From Chara braunii (taxonomy: Eukaryota > Streptophyta > Charophyceae > Charales > Characeae), in contig BFEA01000484.1 in the NCBI GenBank assembly GCA_003427395.1, positions 681,140-745,139 of the forward strand: a DNA stretch of 64,000 nt, read 5' to 3'. This document shows positions 23,371-34,479 of this stretch, one piece after another; the first letter of the stretch is position 1, and each line of letters begins with the position of its first letter. Position numbers and translations under genes: made by a program. Below the pieces are notes generated by a model. It searched no databases. It was not told the DNA's origin and saw nothing but the letters and a program-made list of their open reading frames with translations.

Positions 23371-24959
23371 AGAATTGCCCATCCTGTCGATGGGAGTAGC
23401 GCAAGGCAAGCCGCAGGGGCTGAAACTTACCTGATGAACAGTGAGTTGCTCATCCTATCGGTGGAAGTAGCCGCTCCCGTTCTTAATGCGCGTGTGTCTG
23501 AAAGGCATGTATCTGGCTGCATTTCAACAGAAGATTCATCACAACTTTGTGTTGGAATTGGTTGTCTCCTACCCGAAATGGCAACGCATACTCCCGCATT
23601 TTAGTGGGAGATTCATTCCCATTTGCATGTTTCATTGCGGTAAGGAACTGCATACGCGTGTGTAGAGGGATAGAGGAAAGAGAAGGGGCAGGTTGCAGGG
23701 TAAAGCGTGATTACCTGCACCAAAGGCATTGTTTACCGCAACGGGTGAGGCAGCTGCAGGCGGAACAGTGAAGCTGCAGATAGACCGGCGCAGAGTTCAA
23801 CCCACCGAGTAAAGAACTGTGAGTACAGTAGAAGAGAAGTGGCGCATATTTCTGGAGACCGGTGGTACAGGCCGAGCGGAAACCAAGTCACGGTGCCAGG
23901 CTCTATATAGCAGGGAACACGGGAGTACGGGCTACTTGTTAGCCTGTGCATTGCCCATTCCGTGGAAATAGTGGAGAGGGAGGAGCCAGCCATGGGACGT
24001 GATTTAGGAGTCTTAACGGTAGGATGGCATACTGATTCCCCTAAATCAGAGTAGCAAGGAAACGGGAGGTGAGGGTGAAGACTCACCTGCTGGGAGCACT
24101 ACCACAGTATCATGCTGCTGCTCCCAGAGGTTTGAAGGCAAGATGCCGCCTTCATGAGAGTCGGAGAGGGCCCTCGGTTGTTGCTACTTCGAAGTTGATT
24201 GCAGCTACCGTGTTTTGGCAAGTCGACTGTGTATAACTGCGGGCTGTAGAATATTGCAGCTGTTGTGTTTTGACGGCTGGCTATGTACGGCCGTTGATAG
24301 GCAAGACTGTTGCAACTATATTTTGGTAGACCACCGGATTTGGAGCTTTGACTGTCAAGGTTGCAGAGTTTACCTGGGGGGCGGAGTGTTGCCCATTATG
24401 TTGAGTGGAGTGACTGAGGGCGAGCTGCGGGATTGCAGATTCGTTCCTTCGGTAGACAGCGCAGTTCACTGTGGAACGAGATAGCAACAAGTTAGCTACG
24501 GAGGAGGAGGTCATCGTTTCGATTTGGGAGTTCGTCAGGAGAGTTGGGCTCGACAGCTTAACTCCGAGTTGGTCAAGTTGTTACACTTGGCCGCCATTGC
24601 GGAACCCTCAGGCGATCCAAGAATTACAAGGCCCTCTCTTGCGAGACTGAGAGCACCGTTCTTGGATCTGAGAGTCTCAAATCTATCTTTTTCTGCCCTT
24701 CTAAGTCTCAGTTTAGTCCCTGGTTACGATAGGGAGGCGGCAGGCGGGATTGTAACCCATAGGTCCGCGTCAGGACTCTGTGGGGGGTCCACCCACCGAT
24801 TGCGGGAGCTCTGCCGGAACTCGGGAGGAGTTATGGAGGCAGGGGATCGTCAGGTAAACCATTTCCATTTGTACAACCTACTACCACCTATGTTTGTTTA
24901 TCCCCCTGCAGTATGACTGTTGTATGCATGAGGTTGTCCCTATGGTTTTTGCTTTCTCT
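23371..24959. other. No gene seen; further isolated hairpins
   Basis: Contains CTGGGAGCA/TGCTCCCAG near 24,089-24,129 and a 10-bp perfect pair GATCCAAGAA/TTCTTGGATC near 24,615-24,669. Phrases near 23,518 and 23,596 resemble the AGATTCAT hairpin motif found at 11.4 and 38.7-39.7 kb. No ORF with recognisable content. Confidence 0.45.
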
Positions 24960-27900
24960 TCAGGACCCAATCAGACTGAATGGAAGGAACGTGTGAGAGT
25001 GAAGCCTAAGTTTCTTCTTTATTTTGGTTGAAAGCAGACAAAGGGATAAACTGGGGGAAGGTGGGAGGAAGGTAGTCTTGCATGCGTTTGGAAGGGTCAA
25101 CCAAAGCCTGAGCATTGTTTCCATGGTGAATGGCTCAGGGCTGTGTTTTATTTGACTGTTTTCTGAAGGACCATGCATTGTTTCCATGGTGAATGGCCTG
25201 GTTGCTCTGGCTAGTTTCGAGGGTTTGCTTGATTGAAGGGGTTTAAGTTCTTGTTTATTCTAAGGGAGGATTTCTGGTCTAAGGCTAAGCATCGTTTCCA
25301 TGGTGAATGGTTTACCCTGAAAACCACGCATATAAGTTAAACTGAGTATAAAGGGAAAATACTTTATATATATTTGCATGTGAACTGACAGTTGGACATT
25401 GTTTCCATGGTGAATGGTCCAGCGTTAAGCCATATCATCAAAAAGAGAAAGGGAAAAATTTGGAGTATAAATGGAAATAGTATGGGCAAGCTGAACATTG
25501 TTTCCATGACGAATGGTTCAGTCCCCTGCCTATATTTGCTTTCCTTTTTGAAAACAAAGTCAGAGAAATACTAAATTTTGGATATTAAACGGCTCAGGGC
25601 GGCTAGGCATTGTTTCCATGGCGAATGGCCTAGTCGTATGCCCATAAGAAGAGAGAAGTAGTTGTGCAACCTGTTCGTGTATATCTTAAAGGCAAGCTGG
25701 GCATTGTTTCCATGACGAATGGTCCATCCCTATGTCTTATGAAAGAGGGAAATAAGGGTTCAAGGACTTAAAAGATTCATAAACTATCTATATGGAATGA
25801 ACTTGGGGCTGGTGAGAGTACTTACCTTTGTGGTTTGGTTTGCATGTGACTGGGTGAAGTTAGTACTTGGTCTGAGTTTCAGTTTGATAGGTAGTTGCTT
25901 TAGTCGTTTGCCACGTGTTAGAGCTATATGAGTTAGTTTCAATTCCTGCATTTTCTAAGCTAAGTTTTTTTACTTAGGTCAATTCTTGCATTTTCTGAGA
26001 TATTTTTCTATACTTGGCTTTCTATAAATCTTGGCAAGCTACTTTCTCTACGGGAAGCGCTGCCGAAATTTCTACAAATCCTAGGAGTTAGTCGAATTTT
26101 GACTTATCAAAAGTTCAACTTTGTCTTTTCTTATATCTGACTTAGTAAAAATTTGGAAAGTCTCGTTTTCTAAAGGGAGTGCTGCCCAAATTTTTGCTAA
26201 TTCAGGGAGTTAGACAAAATTGAACCTTGAGAAGTCAAAGTTACTTTCAAATTCTGGACCTAGCTTTATATAAATTTTGGAAAAACACTTTTCTAGAGGG
26301 AGTGTTGCCGAAATTTCTGCAAAAATTAAGGAGTTAGTTAAGTTCTATTTAAAGTTGAACTCGAACTGTCTTTCGAAGTTCATATCTGACTTAGTATAAA
26401 TCTGAGAAGTCTCCCTTTCTTAAGGGAATGCTGCCCAAATTTTTGCTATTTCAGGAAGTTAGACATAATTTTGACTTTTCAGAGTTAAAGATTATTTCTA
26501 CTTTCATACATGGACTTATATAAATTTTGGAAAGACACTTTTCCTACGGAAAGCGCTGCCGAAATTTTCTTAGTTTAAAGGAGATAGATTATATTTTGAC
26601 AGGAGGCGATTCTGGCGATCCACCCTAAAGAGGGGAGATTTTGCAGTTGGTCTACCTATGCTTAGGCACTGGCTTAGAGGTAGACTTAGACTTAGCTTAT
26701 AGGGAGATTTTGAGTAAGGATGTGTTATCGAGTTGTATTCTCCATACACTTATGATCTTAGCTTGGGGATTGGTCTGTCGTGTGTTACAGGTCTTCTTGA
26801 TCGTTTGATTCAAGATCCGGACTAGATTTAGCTTGATCCCTTGAGGGTCATCTTTTGTTATCATTGATAACAGGTCGGTTGCCGATTCGTCGGTTTACGA
26901 TTCAACTCCAATTCACTCCTGTCACTCAACCTAAAGGTTTTAGCCTTGTGATTGAATCGTTTTGTTGTGTTTTTACCCGGACTTTATTGAATGGTCATCC
27001 AACAAAAGTACTGAGTATTTATTTAAGAGTTGCACGAGTAAGGCTTGTATGGCTAAAGCGAGGGGTATGAGTGCAAGGAATGGTTGAAGTTGACCCCATG
27101 TAGTGCGTGGAATTCTGGATGAATCTTTGATGTGATTGCAGGTGCGTTTGTGGTTCGGACTCTGGATGTGACTGCCTGCGACTACATATATATATGGCTG
27201 AGAGGAGCCTCACTGTGACTGTGAGAAGTGATCGTCCTATATAACTAATCCTTATATACTTATAAGCGCCCTGAGTATTTGAGAGGCCTATTGTAATTGA
27301 GCATAAGGGTTAGCCAGATTGTGCCTTGAGAGAAAAGGGGGATTCCCTTTTTACCCTTGCTTTTTAGAGTTTGTATGATTGGACGTTGTAGTCCGTGGCA
27401 GCCGTCAAAGTCAAACCCCTTGACTTTCGCCCAAGCCCGGAGTGAGACTCATGTCCAGGGCAGTCAGAAACGACTGCCACCACAGGTATGGACCTATGTA
27501 CCACCCACTGTGCACAGAGTGCAGAAGAGGGTGTGTGATCTTCAACCTCGCAACCTCGCATGGCGGTTGTCCAGCGTCGAGAGATTAACCCTCAAGGCGC
27601 GTGTCAGTCGACACTTGAGTGTCGAATGCGACCCTCGAGATTAAAGAGGACCGCGTGAGTATGGGCACTACATAGTACGTCATCATTATGACTGCTTGCG
27701 TATGCCTGCATTGCGAGTCGATATGAGTAGGCCCTGCGTTCGCGCGGTTTTATACTAAGTCTCACGCGCGACGCCTATCCGATTTCCTCATCAGAAAGTT
27801 ATGGGATTGCTATCGAGGGGCTAGGAGCGTTGTCGCGTTGTTTTGTGTTGTGTCGTTTCGTATATGTGCGTGTGTGTGTTTTATTTTTGTATTCGTAAAG

Positions 27901-28290
27901 TGGTGTGCGCGTGGTGTATGGGATGCATCCTAGTCGATCGGCGACGAGCCGCGCTTGGGACTTCAGCCCCCCAAGATGTCGGTTCGCGTGCGGGTCCGAT
28001 AGGCGTATTACCGCGCGTACCCCCTATGCTACAGCGAATGAGAAACGCCCTCAGCTGGTCCACCTCTGCGATTGCAACTGATTAGCTTTCGTACTGTGGA
28101 CTGGTCTCTCGGCGGGGATACGCCCAGCGAAGGGAGGTGACAGCTCCCGTAAGGTGTAGGTAAGTCGTGCCTCACGTAGGCCCTATCCTGTCGTAGGGGC
28201 TCGCCCGCGCTGCCGCGTGCGGTGCTGGACCGATGCGCTCGACAACGGATCGCGACCAAATGCCGCGTGCATCAGTACTAAGTAAGTCTC
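24960..28290 (+). repeat. Large non-coding repeat, copy 2 (better preserved)
   Basis: Direct copy of 5385-9235, colinear throughout. It keeps more G and C, as in the right-hand block around 27,920-28,050. It carries hairpin array A at its left. No frame is long enough, or conserved between the copies, to suggest a protein. Borders are approximate. Confidence 0.6.
25107..25726 (+). repeat. Hairpin array A, copy 2 (seven units, 19-nt constant core)
   Basis: Seven units share ATTGTTTCCATGGTGAATG or a near variant as a core of exactly 19 nt. Flanking arms change from unit to unit: CCTGAGC/GCTCAGG (25,107-25,139), ACCATGC/GCCTGGT (25,170-25,202, one mismatch), GGCTAAGC/GGTTTACC (near 25,283-25,316, bulged), TGGAC/GTCCA (25,393-25,421), CTGAAC/GTTCAG (25,491-25,521), GGCTAGGC/GCCTAGTC (25,601-25,635, one G-T), TGGGC/GTCCA (25,698-25,726, one G-T). 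The core holds the palindrome CCATGG. Complementary arms around a constant core suggest a hairpin. Product or function unknown. Confidence 0.8.
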
Positions 28291-28346
28291 TTACTCATAA
28301 CCTCGTTTCTTACTCACAAAACGCCACGTGGACCCAAGGACCACTC

Positions 28347-28348
<2 letters not shown>

Positions 28349-28414
<66 letters not shown>
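28349..28414 (+). repeat. (AAT)n microsatellite
   Basis: About 22 AAT triplets. Confidence 0.95.
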
Positions 28415-28809
28415 GGTGAGGAATGGCGAATCTTTATTCATCAACAACACATTCGACCAGCTATCCGGGGTCTCGCACCAAAGGCAGATATGCATCACAA
28501 GGTTCACCAAATAAGAACTCACCAAAAGTTCATAATGCTGAAATATTATCATTATTATCAACGAAGAACCTGAGTTGACATCCTATTTGGCGCTCGTCGC
28601 CAAGACTACATGCGGCATATCCTATCTAACCTATACTACGAAACAGACAGATGACGTCAACAACATTTCCGATATACGAGCGTATGGTGACCAATGTGCA
28701 TGGCTGTCACATTCGACTCCCCCCCCGTTTTCGCTCGATTTTCTTTCTGCACGCGTTTGCTGTCGAATTGCGTTACCTCTGAGTGATCCTCCTCTATACG
28801 TATCTGCCA
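28415..28809 (-). repeat. Decayed LTR-like segment between AAT arrays
   Basis: Contains a GGCGCTCGTCGCC motif (28,589) and shares about 60 bp with 19,320-19,400. Flanked on both sides by AAT arrays. Confidence 0.4.
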
Positions 28810-28863
28810 AAATAATAATAAGAAGAAAAATAATGATAATGATAATAATAATAATAAACAATG

Positions 28864-28894
<31 letters not shown>

Positions 28895-28905
28895 TAATAA
28901 TAATA
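28810..28905 (+). repeat. (AAT)n microsatellite, interrupted
   Basis: AAT triplets with AAG, GAT and AAC interruptions. Confidence 0.9.
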
Positions 28906-29384
28906 GTCGTAAAAAGTAAATGCAAGTAATATAAGTGTACACAATATACAAAAGATCTGAGTAACTGTTGTGCAACCACACAGGTATCCAAGTAGTCGTG
29001 TATAAGCAGAGAGCAAGATCGCATCGAGGATCCGAACGACACAGTGAAGTAATGAGCCAATATTCAGGTCTGCAGTCCACGCCACATAATGCCTAAGGTT
29101 GCTTCTCCCTGTCTTGGCACCCAGCGCCTATACCAACTGCACTCGTTTATCCCACCTACAACTGCGTCCACTCTATAGGCTCTCTTTGACTCTTTGAAGT
29201 ACAATGTACATGATGTCAACTCTAGCCGACCTCCATTCATGCATCAGGTACGTATCTCGTCACCCTCGTCAAACCTTGATACCCCACATTCTCATCTCCT
29301 GCCTGAAAACCATCGATCACCCGTTTTTACCTCGGATACTCAGATCATGTGATGTCTGATTGGGTCCCCTTGAGGGCTCGTCCC
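28906..29384 (-). repeat. Decayed LTR-like segment between AAT arrays
   Basis: Shares with 17,034-17,724 the phrase gtaatgagccaat, a ctccctgtcttgg / cagcgcc motif and an AGGTRCGTAT...GTCACCC phrase (29,245 and 17,332) in the same order, so these two are copies of one segment. It ends at an AAT array at 29,385. Confidence 0.5.
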
Positions 29385-29453
<69 letters not shown>

Positions 29454-29526
29454 TAATAATAATAATAATAATAACAATAATAATAATAATTACTAATAAG
29501 TATGTGATGATAATAATAATTAATAA
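29385..29526 (+). repeat. (AAT)n microsatellite, interrupted
   Basis: AAT triplets with AAC interruptions and a short break near 29,493-29,510. The intact LTR element begins 20 bp to the right. Confidence 0.93.
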
Positions 29527-29541
29527 GATAACGCATCTGTA

Positions 29542-29545
29542 ATAG
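29542..29545. other. Target-site duplication, left (ATAG)
   Basis: ATAG immediately precedes the LTR terminus TGCAAGG and is repeated at 38,619-38,622 directly after the opposite LTR terminus CCTCGCA. Ty3/gypsy insertions usually duplicate 4-6 bp. Confidence 0.75.
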
Positions 29546-30648
29546 TGCAAGGAAAATAAGCAACAGTGAGATGATATTCCCAGATCACACCATCACATTG
29601 CAAGTCAAATAGTCACACCGTGACCAGATAGCAGCATTGCACCAATAATACACCAATGGAGTTTCGTAGCACTGAAAACCAATGTTTATGGAGAGCACAC
29701 TCTCTCCTCTTCAACACAAGTATCCAGTTCCCTTATACTCACACTTGGCGCTCAGCGCCCGGCCTACTTCTACACAGCTACTACAGACTACAAAAAGACA
29801 ATGCAACTATTGACATCAGCAGCAGCCCGCAGTACTTAAAGATGCCGCCCATGCAGACCATCGCCAATACAAGGTACGTGCCCTCACATCATCATCATCA
29901 TCATCCTTCACCTATCCCCTGACTTCACCCACACTTGTCCTCTCTGACACCCGAAGAACCACCCCTGCGCCTCACTCTGTCCAAGCCAAGTCCGCTATGG
30001 AGGATGGCTATGGCGCTGCCCTCAGCAGCGCCCTGTTCCCCTACACGACCGCACGTGTGTTGCCCCTTGCTCCTCTGCCGGCAGTCAACCTGCGAGCTTT
30101 TGCTCCAGCAGCGCTGCCGCCCAGCCAGCAAGTGACCCAATTAGGCTGCCTGGCCAGAGCTCTTTTCTTTATGGAAAAGAGCTGGCCAGCTCTCGCAGCC
30201 TGGCTGGGCTGGCCTGGGCCCAGCAGCTTCCGGAAGGCCCCAGGATGCTATCTGGATGCGGCAACTACTGGGCTGTTGGGCCTCGTTCGGTTGGGCGCCC
30301 AACTGTCTCTGTATGAGGCTGCGAATCACGTCCAGGGCCTGCATTCTTTGGAAAGGCCCGNTACTGGGCTGTTGGGCCTCGTTCGGTTGGGCGCCCAACT
30401 GTCTCTGTATGAGGCTGCGAATCACGTCCAGGGCCTGCATTCTTTGGAAAGGCCCGCTAGGCCGTGGAAATGTTTTCGGTACTCGGCCTGTATTTCTTTC
30501 AACCAACTGGCGCGTCGCAACTGCCTGGACCCCAAATATGAAATTGACAGTCGAGGGCCTCTTGCAAAAAGCCAGGCCCGCCTTCACTTAGGGCGGGTAA
30601 GGCTGCAGACAAGGCCAAGTAGGCCTATCGAGGACACTGATCCTCGCA
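29546..30648 (-). repeat. 3' LTR (element orientation)
   Basis: Starts TGCAAGG and ends CCTCGCA on the plus strand. It is nearly identical to 37,578-38,618 apart from scattered substitutions and the artefactual 96-bp duplication at 30,266-30,456. It contains a strong hairpin at about 30,150-30,189 (AGCTCTTTTC/GAAAAGAGCT extended by CTGGCC/GGCCAG) and the palindrome TTGGGCGCCCAA. Frames crossing it on either strand are not considered genes. Confidence 0.92.
30266..30456. other. Gap-fill artefact: 95-bp duplication around a single N
   Basis: 30,266-30,360 is identical to 30,362-30,456, with one N at 30,361 between them. The partner LTR (37,578-38,618) has this 95-bp block once, so the duplication is very probably a scaffold-joining error rather than a real repeat. 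Confidence 0.9.
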
Positions 30649-30661
30649 TTCCCTCCTCCTT
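30649..30661 (-). promoter_or_regulatory. Polypurine tract
   Basis: On the minus strand AAGGAGGAGGGAA sits directly against the TGCGAGG terminus of the 3' LTR. This is the expected position and composition for the plus-strand primer of reverse transcription. Confidence 0.88.
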
Positions 30662-30688
30662 AACTTCGTGAGTCCTCTGAGAAGTCTC

Positions 30689-31549
30689 TTATTCTACAGG
30701 CATCTTCCCTTTTCGTTCTCTTTCATAGCCTGCAATCACTTGAGGCGCTATTCTCATCAGTTCTTCCCGTGTAAACCAGCGATCTTCCTTGGGATCGAGG
30801 TGATGTCTAAAGCTCACCTGGTACTGCATTCTCGGTTTAGGAGGGCGCCCTCTGCCTGATGGTCGTGGAACAGGCATCACTCGATGCTCGACAATCTGGT
30901 CGATGTCCACTTCGCCATCCATGGTTGGGGGCAGCATTGATTGCTCAGTAGCAGCGAAAGGTGCCAACTTTGAAGCATGGAATACAAGGTAGGTGTGTAG
31001 ATGGGGTGGGATGCGAATCACATAGGATGGCCCATCCGGTTGATCTCCTATCACATCTAGGACCTCCCACGGACTGAAGAATTGTGGCATCAATTTTCTA
31101 GAGATTCCTAGCTCCTGACCAAGTTCAGATGCTCTTACCCAAACTCTGTCACCTACCTGGAAATTAGAAGGCCGTCTATCCTTATTCTCAGATGCTATCA
31201 TTGCATCTTGAGCTTTTCTAATGTGCTCTACGGCTTGCTGCAGCATCTGTTCATACTTAACAACAAACTCTATGTTGCCAGGTGCTGCAGTGGATTCTCT
31301 TTCCGGTAGTAAGAAGTCCAAGGCAGTTCTAGGCTTCCAACCAAGATGCAGTTGGTTGGGAGTCATTCCGGTAGCACTGTGCACTGCGTTATTTTCCAGG
31401 TTGGCGACGAGAGGTAACTTCTCGTCCCAGTCATCCTGACTTGGCTTGATGTAGTGCCGCAACAAATGTTGTACCACTCGGTTCATCTGTTCTGCCTGTC
31501 CATTTGACTCAGGATGATTCCCTGATATCATCTGGAGTTTGGTTTCCAT
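30689..31549 (-). pseudogene. Integrase C-terminal part with chromodomain-like end
   Basis: 286 codons, in a different frame from the upstream pol segment. The start carries the third acidic catalytic region of Ty3/gypsy integrases (HPESNGQAEQMNR: the Glu is in place). A typical GPY/F-like module follows, with a FQVGDRVWVRA phrase and SRKLMPQFFSPWEVLDVIGD. The end (about residues 215-275) reads EHRVM..., then YQVSFRHHLDPKEDRWFT, resembling a chromodomain. In chromoviruses this domain directs integration to particular chromatin marks. It should be one polypeptide with 31,588-33,525, but the frame is broken between them. The first Met is internal and not a true start. Confidence 0.85.
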
Positions 31550-31587
31550 CTGTTCAGCTGTAGACTGCCACAGTTCGCTGATAAATC

Positions 31588-33525
31588 TTACATCCTTATG
31601 ATAGACGTAGGTAGACCGAAATCCCTTACCCAGTTATCCATAAACAGTTTGATGACGTGATTTGTCTTTGCTGTCTCCGGCATAGCGATAAGTCTGGCAT
31701 ACTTAGTAAAGCGATCTACTATGACGAATATGTGTCGTTTGCCAGTTTTGCTGGTCACAAGAGTGTCCATAAAATCCATGGAGACACTCTGTCGTGGACC
31801 TTCAGGGATCGGCAAGGGCTTGATCAGCCCAAGCGGAGCCTGAGTCCTGGGTTTGTCTCTTTGACAAACCTGACAAGTCTCGACATACAGTCTTGCATCC
31901 TTCATCATAGAAGTCCACCAAAACTTTTGTACTAAGTTTGCTGATGTCTTCTTATAACCAAAATGACCTACAGCATCATGACATTCTCCTAAAAATAAAC
32001 TACGCAAAGACTCACTATCCGGGACACATAGTCTTTTAAGCCCTGCCTTTTCAAGGAACAACAAGCCAATTACCATGGTAAATTCGTCCAAAGTTTTTTT
32101 GTCCTTTGCTTGGAATCTACGAATGATCTCTGACATAACTGTATCTCCCTGATAGGCTTCCACCAACGATCGAGTAAGATCACTAGATATGCCGAATTCA
32201 GTTACTAGTGCGCCTAGATAGTCTGCCCTTCTTGACAGCGCATCTGCCACTTTGTTGTACGGACCTTTGATAGGATCAAGTTGATAGTCATACATATCTA
32301 TCACTTGAATCCATCTCTTGAGTGCGTCAGACAACACGGGCTGCGTCTTAATCCAGCGCAGAGTCTCATGGTCAGACCTCACATAGAAAAATCTCCCTAG
32401 GAGGTAATGTTGCCAATGAACTAGCGCTCTATATAGGGCGTAGAGCTCTCTTTCATAAGTGGACGCAGCTAGCTTCTTGGAAGGCATCTTCTTACTCATA
32501 TACTCGATCGGTCTGAACTTTGGCCTCTCCTGTTGCGCAAGGACAGCACCAATGCCATATTGGCTGGCGTCTGTTGTCACGACAAACGGCTTGTCATGAT
32601 CGGGAAGTTTGAGAACTTCATAGTGTGTTAGAGCATACTTCAATTGCTTGAAGCTTGCCTCACACTCTTCAGTCCACTCCCAAGGGGTGTCAAGTCGAGT
32701 AAGATCTGTCAATGGGGAAGCCATAGTACTATAGTTTTTCACAAACGGACGATAGTAGCCCGTCATCCCCAAAAATGATCTGACCTTAGTAACAGTTTGA
32801 GGTCTGGGCCAGTCACGTNTGCTGNNCACTTTCGCATCTTCCGGCCTCAATCCATCTGCTGAAATTTCATGACCCAAGTACAAGATCTTGGTGCGACCAA
32901 ACTCGCATTTATCCGAGTTTACCTTGTACTGGTGCGGTCTTAGGAGACCTAGCACTATTTTCAAGTGCTCAGCGTGCTCCTCTACAGTCCTACTGAAGAT
33001 GAGAATATCGTCGAGGTACACGACGATAAACTTGTCCAAGTAGTCATGAAAGATCCTATTTATCGCTTGCTGGAACGTACCAGGCGCATTGCATAGGCCA
33101 AAAGGCATCACCACAAACTCGTACAGACCGTACCTGGTCTGAAACGCGGTTTTGTGTTTGTCCTCAGGCCTAACGGCAATTTGATGGTATCCGGACTTCA
33201 GATCTATCTTTGTGAAGTACTGGCATCCCTGCACTCTATCCAAGAGGTCGTCAATGCGGGGTAGGGGCTCCGCGTTCTTTACGGTGATGGCATTGAGGCC
33301 CCTACAGTCAATGCACATCCTTAATGGACCTCCCTTCTTAGGAACAAATAAGACTAGCGCACCGTAAGGGGAGGTACTAGGCCGTATCCATCCCTTCTCT
33401 GTGAGCTCTTTAAGCTGGCGGCGAAGTTCATCCAACTCCGCAGGAGACATCCTATAGATTCGTCCTCTAGGCACCTTACTACCTGGGACAACCTCTATTG
33501 CATGGACCACCTCTCTTTCCACCAC
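31588..33525 (-). pseudogene. Pol: reverse transcriptase, RNase H, integrase N-terminal part
   Basis: 645 codons. RT motifs run from MSPAELDELRRQLKELTEKG through the catalytic YLDDIL (about residue 170). RNase H begins near residue 315 with FVVTTDASQYGIGAVLAQ (Asp present). The integrase zinc-binding motif is seen as HFGYKKTSANL with CQVCQRDK near residue 540-560, and the core starts with SMDFMD near 590 (first catalytic Asp present). The frame stops just before the second catalytic Asp through a small deletion/frameshift near 31,588. Unresolved bases at 32,819 and 32,825-32,826 lie within the RT-RNase H region. The enzyme copies element RNA into DNA and inserts it. Confidence 0.93.
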
Positions 33526-33537
33526 GCCTGTGGGCTC

Positions 33538-34479
33538 CTAAAAAAGGTCTGAATATTGAGCGACGACTTTTTCTATCTCTGGGGGTGATTTTACGGCCTT
33601 CCCTTTCTCAGAGACAAAAACTAGATACATGCCTTCCTCGCGATTCTGTTTATAATAGTTATAGAAAGATGATGCACACATGCACCCGTAGTTTTCTATT
33701 AGACTGNTAGCTTTGAACTTNTGCAATCTNACAGATCTACCGTTGGGCAACTTGTGAATCAATACCTTTCTATCCCAGTCCAACTGTGGTTTCGCGGTCT
33801 CGAGGTAGTACATACCTAGGAGCATATCAAAAGGAAGTTCGTCTCTAACCAGGAAGGAGATCTTGTGGATCACTTCCTCTCCTCCATAGGAGAAGGAACA
33901 GGCTACGTCCTAGACATAGTCTTTTACTACCATTTTGTGCTTGTTGGCTAGCGTAGAAGCTACAATTCTGCTAAGCCGCTGCACTTGGTCCCCTAAGCGC
34001 AGTCTATCCACACAAGCACGACTGATGAAATTTCGTGTAGGGCCTGTGTCTGCGAAGGCGCCAATCTTGCGGCCACCTACATCTACTTNTACCACGAAAT
34101 GTTCACCCTTTGGACCTCCACTCATCATCGCCCAAGAGTCCCTGGGGTCCTTCCCTGACCACTCAGTCTCTAACTCTTCTAGGGCCTCAGACACATCTTT
34201 CGAACAGAGCGTCGGTGGGTCTGTATGTGTCTGCGGGGCAATACGTGGGTCACTAGCCTTGGCCAACGCCTGAAGTGGGGAAGGCAACGTTACCACTTCA
34301 GCGCGAGTAAGAGCGGCTAACACTCCTACTGGCCCGAGGTGTTTCCCTGTGAGCTGCTCGCAGAAGCACTCCCAGGGTTCGAAGGTAAGCCCATCACCGT
34401 TGGTGAGGCTACCTTCGTTGTGACTTTCTTGCCGCGGCAAGTCCTCGACGTGTGGCCAAAGTTGCCACAGTTCATGCAT
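33538..34479 (-). pseudogene. Pol N-terminal part: aspartic protease
   Basis: Read in one frame with one internal stop near 33,910. Near the middle is KIGAFADTGPTRNFISRACV, where DTG is the retropepsin catalytic triplet and Ser/Ala after it has been replaced by Pro. A second half follows in 33,873-33,538 with DELPFDMLLGMYYLE, the hydrophobic ...LLGM motif typical of the protease C-terminal half. It processes Gag-Pol. Unresolved bases at 34,088, 33,707, 33,721 and 33,730 add uncertainty. The frame overlaps the end of gag (34,326-34,479), so a gag-pol frameshift could be natural or mutational. Confidence 0.8.

Noticed and set aside
29997-30671. 224-codon plus-strand frame in the LTR
   Set aside because: It crosses an N and an artefactual duplication, lies in an LTR, and has no domain; the partner LTR's version differs at its end.
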